This document shows positions 40,503 to 40,701 of a DNA stretch of 40,701 bases, one piece after another. The notes under the pieces were generated by a model that was given only the letters and a program-made list of their open reading frames with translations, made no database searches and was not told the DNA's origin. Both the position numbers and the translations under genes were made by a program. The number at the start of each line of letters is the position of its first letter. Within the stretch, counting starts at the first letter, position 1. Source of the DNA: Dehalococcoidia bacterium (lineage in GTDB: Bacteria > Chloroflexota > Dehalococcoidia > Dehalococcoidales > RBG-16-60-22); assembly GCA_030615035.1 (NCBI GenBank), contig JAUXAC010000011.1, positions 1 to 40,701 on the forward strand. The letters are read 5' to 3'.

Positions 40503-40701
40503 CTAACGCAGGATTTCTTTCGTCTCGTTTTCTGAAACGCCGTGAACTATATCATCAAAGCGGTTAGCGGCGGCTTGCTGCAGACCAGGAGTAACGTGGC
40601 TATAGGTATCAAGCGTAATCTGTATACTTGCATGACCCAGTCTCTCCTGTACTATCTTGGGGTGTATGCCTTGCTTCAGCATCAATGAGGCGTGGGTATG
40701 C
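40503..40701 (-). CDS. tyrosine recombinase/integrase, C-terminal fragment at window edge
   Basis: The frame is open to the window end and reads HTHASLMLKQG, then VQERLGHASIQITLDTYSHV. The His of HTHAS, the LGH block and the nucleophile Tyr in DTYSH belong to the catalytic domain of phage-type integrases (HxxR...H/W...Y). The upstream Arg and the rest lie outside the window. The C-terminal tail (QQAAANRFDDIVHG) is typical of phage and ICE integrases. It converges on tRNA-Lys, as integrases of islands do. Confidence 0.92.
   Translation of the reverse strand, partial: HTHASLMLKQGIHPKIVQERLGHASIQITLDTYSHVTPGLQQAAANRFDDIVHGVSENETKEILR

Overview
The window reads as a chromosomal stretch from a bacterium of the Chloroflexota, most likely Dehalococcoidia or a close relative. 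This is inference from gene content: a sole class II (B12) ribonucleotide reductase with NrdR, a RemA/DUF370-gmk pair, an isolated 5S rRNA, an amrB-amrA fusion next to amrS, and an HgcC-like/arsM pair. Most genes are housekeeping. The unusual material is between and around them.

Layout. 1-4.1 kb: an accessory-looking strip of very small genes (zinc ribbons, HEAT repeats, a cold-shock domain, an Lrp-type ligand domain, a DUF6717-like protein, a GIY-YIG nuclease), a decayed rtcB 3' end, and two near-identical promoters. 4.2-5.4 kb: a compact parA plus small partner, with the same palindrome in its promoter and at its 3' end. 5.4-11.2 kb (minus): radA, a Na+-pumping decarboxylase set (beta, a 41-residue gamma-like subunit, biotin carrier) lacking the alpha subunit, and clpC with an odd C-terminal extension; then a lone 5S rRNA. 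11.6-14.3 kb: remA-gmk facing pit and its DUF47 partner. 14.7-20.0 kb (minus): rarA, a DUF262-HNH nuclease cassette, amrBA fusion, amrS. 20.6-27.0 kb (plus): BioD-like/DRTGG protein, purM, an AlkD-like protein, purH, nicotinamidase, nicotinate phosphoribosyltransferase. 27.2-28.4 kb: HgcC-like regulator and arsM. 28.5-35.9 kb (minus): split tilS, DUF2344 protein, CNNM/CBS protein, nrdJ, nrdR. 36.4-40.0 kb: folC (plus), ribD and a membrane-anchored protein (minus). 40.3-40.7 kb: tRNA-Lys(TTT), a terminator, and the 3' end of a tyrosine recombinase running off the edge, so a genomic island probably begins there.

The main discovery-type signal is a family of mosaic hairpin repeats, rich in GAGAGGGGG and AGAGGGGC/GCCCCTCT palindromes, occupying at least twelve sites from 14.5 to 38.1 kb. 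One has entered the coding sequence of tilS in frame and is translated; a single substitution inside it now makes a TAG that splits tilS in two. Separate copies flank the arsM pair as direct repeats. A different ~100-bp element occurs as an inverted pair around the DRTGG-purM segment, with one copy abutting the alkD-like gene, whose canonical start codon is missing. purM also lacks a canonical start. A third kind of rearrangement, a 22-bp direct repeat joined to a copy of the rarA start, brackets the DUF262-HNH gene.
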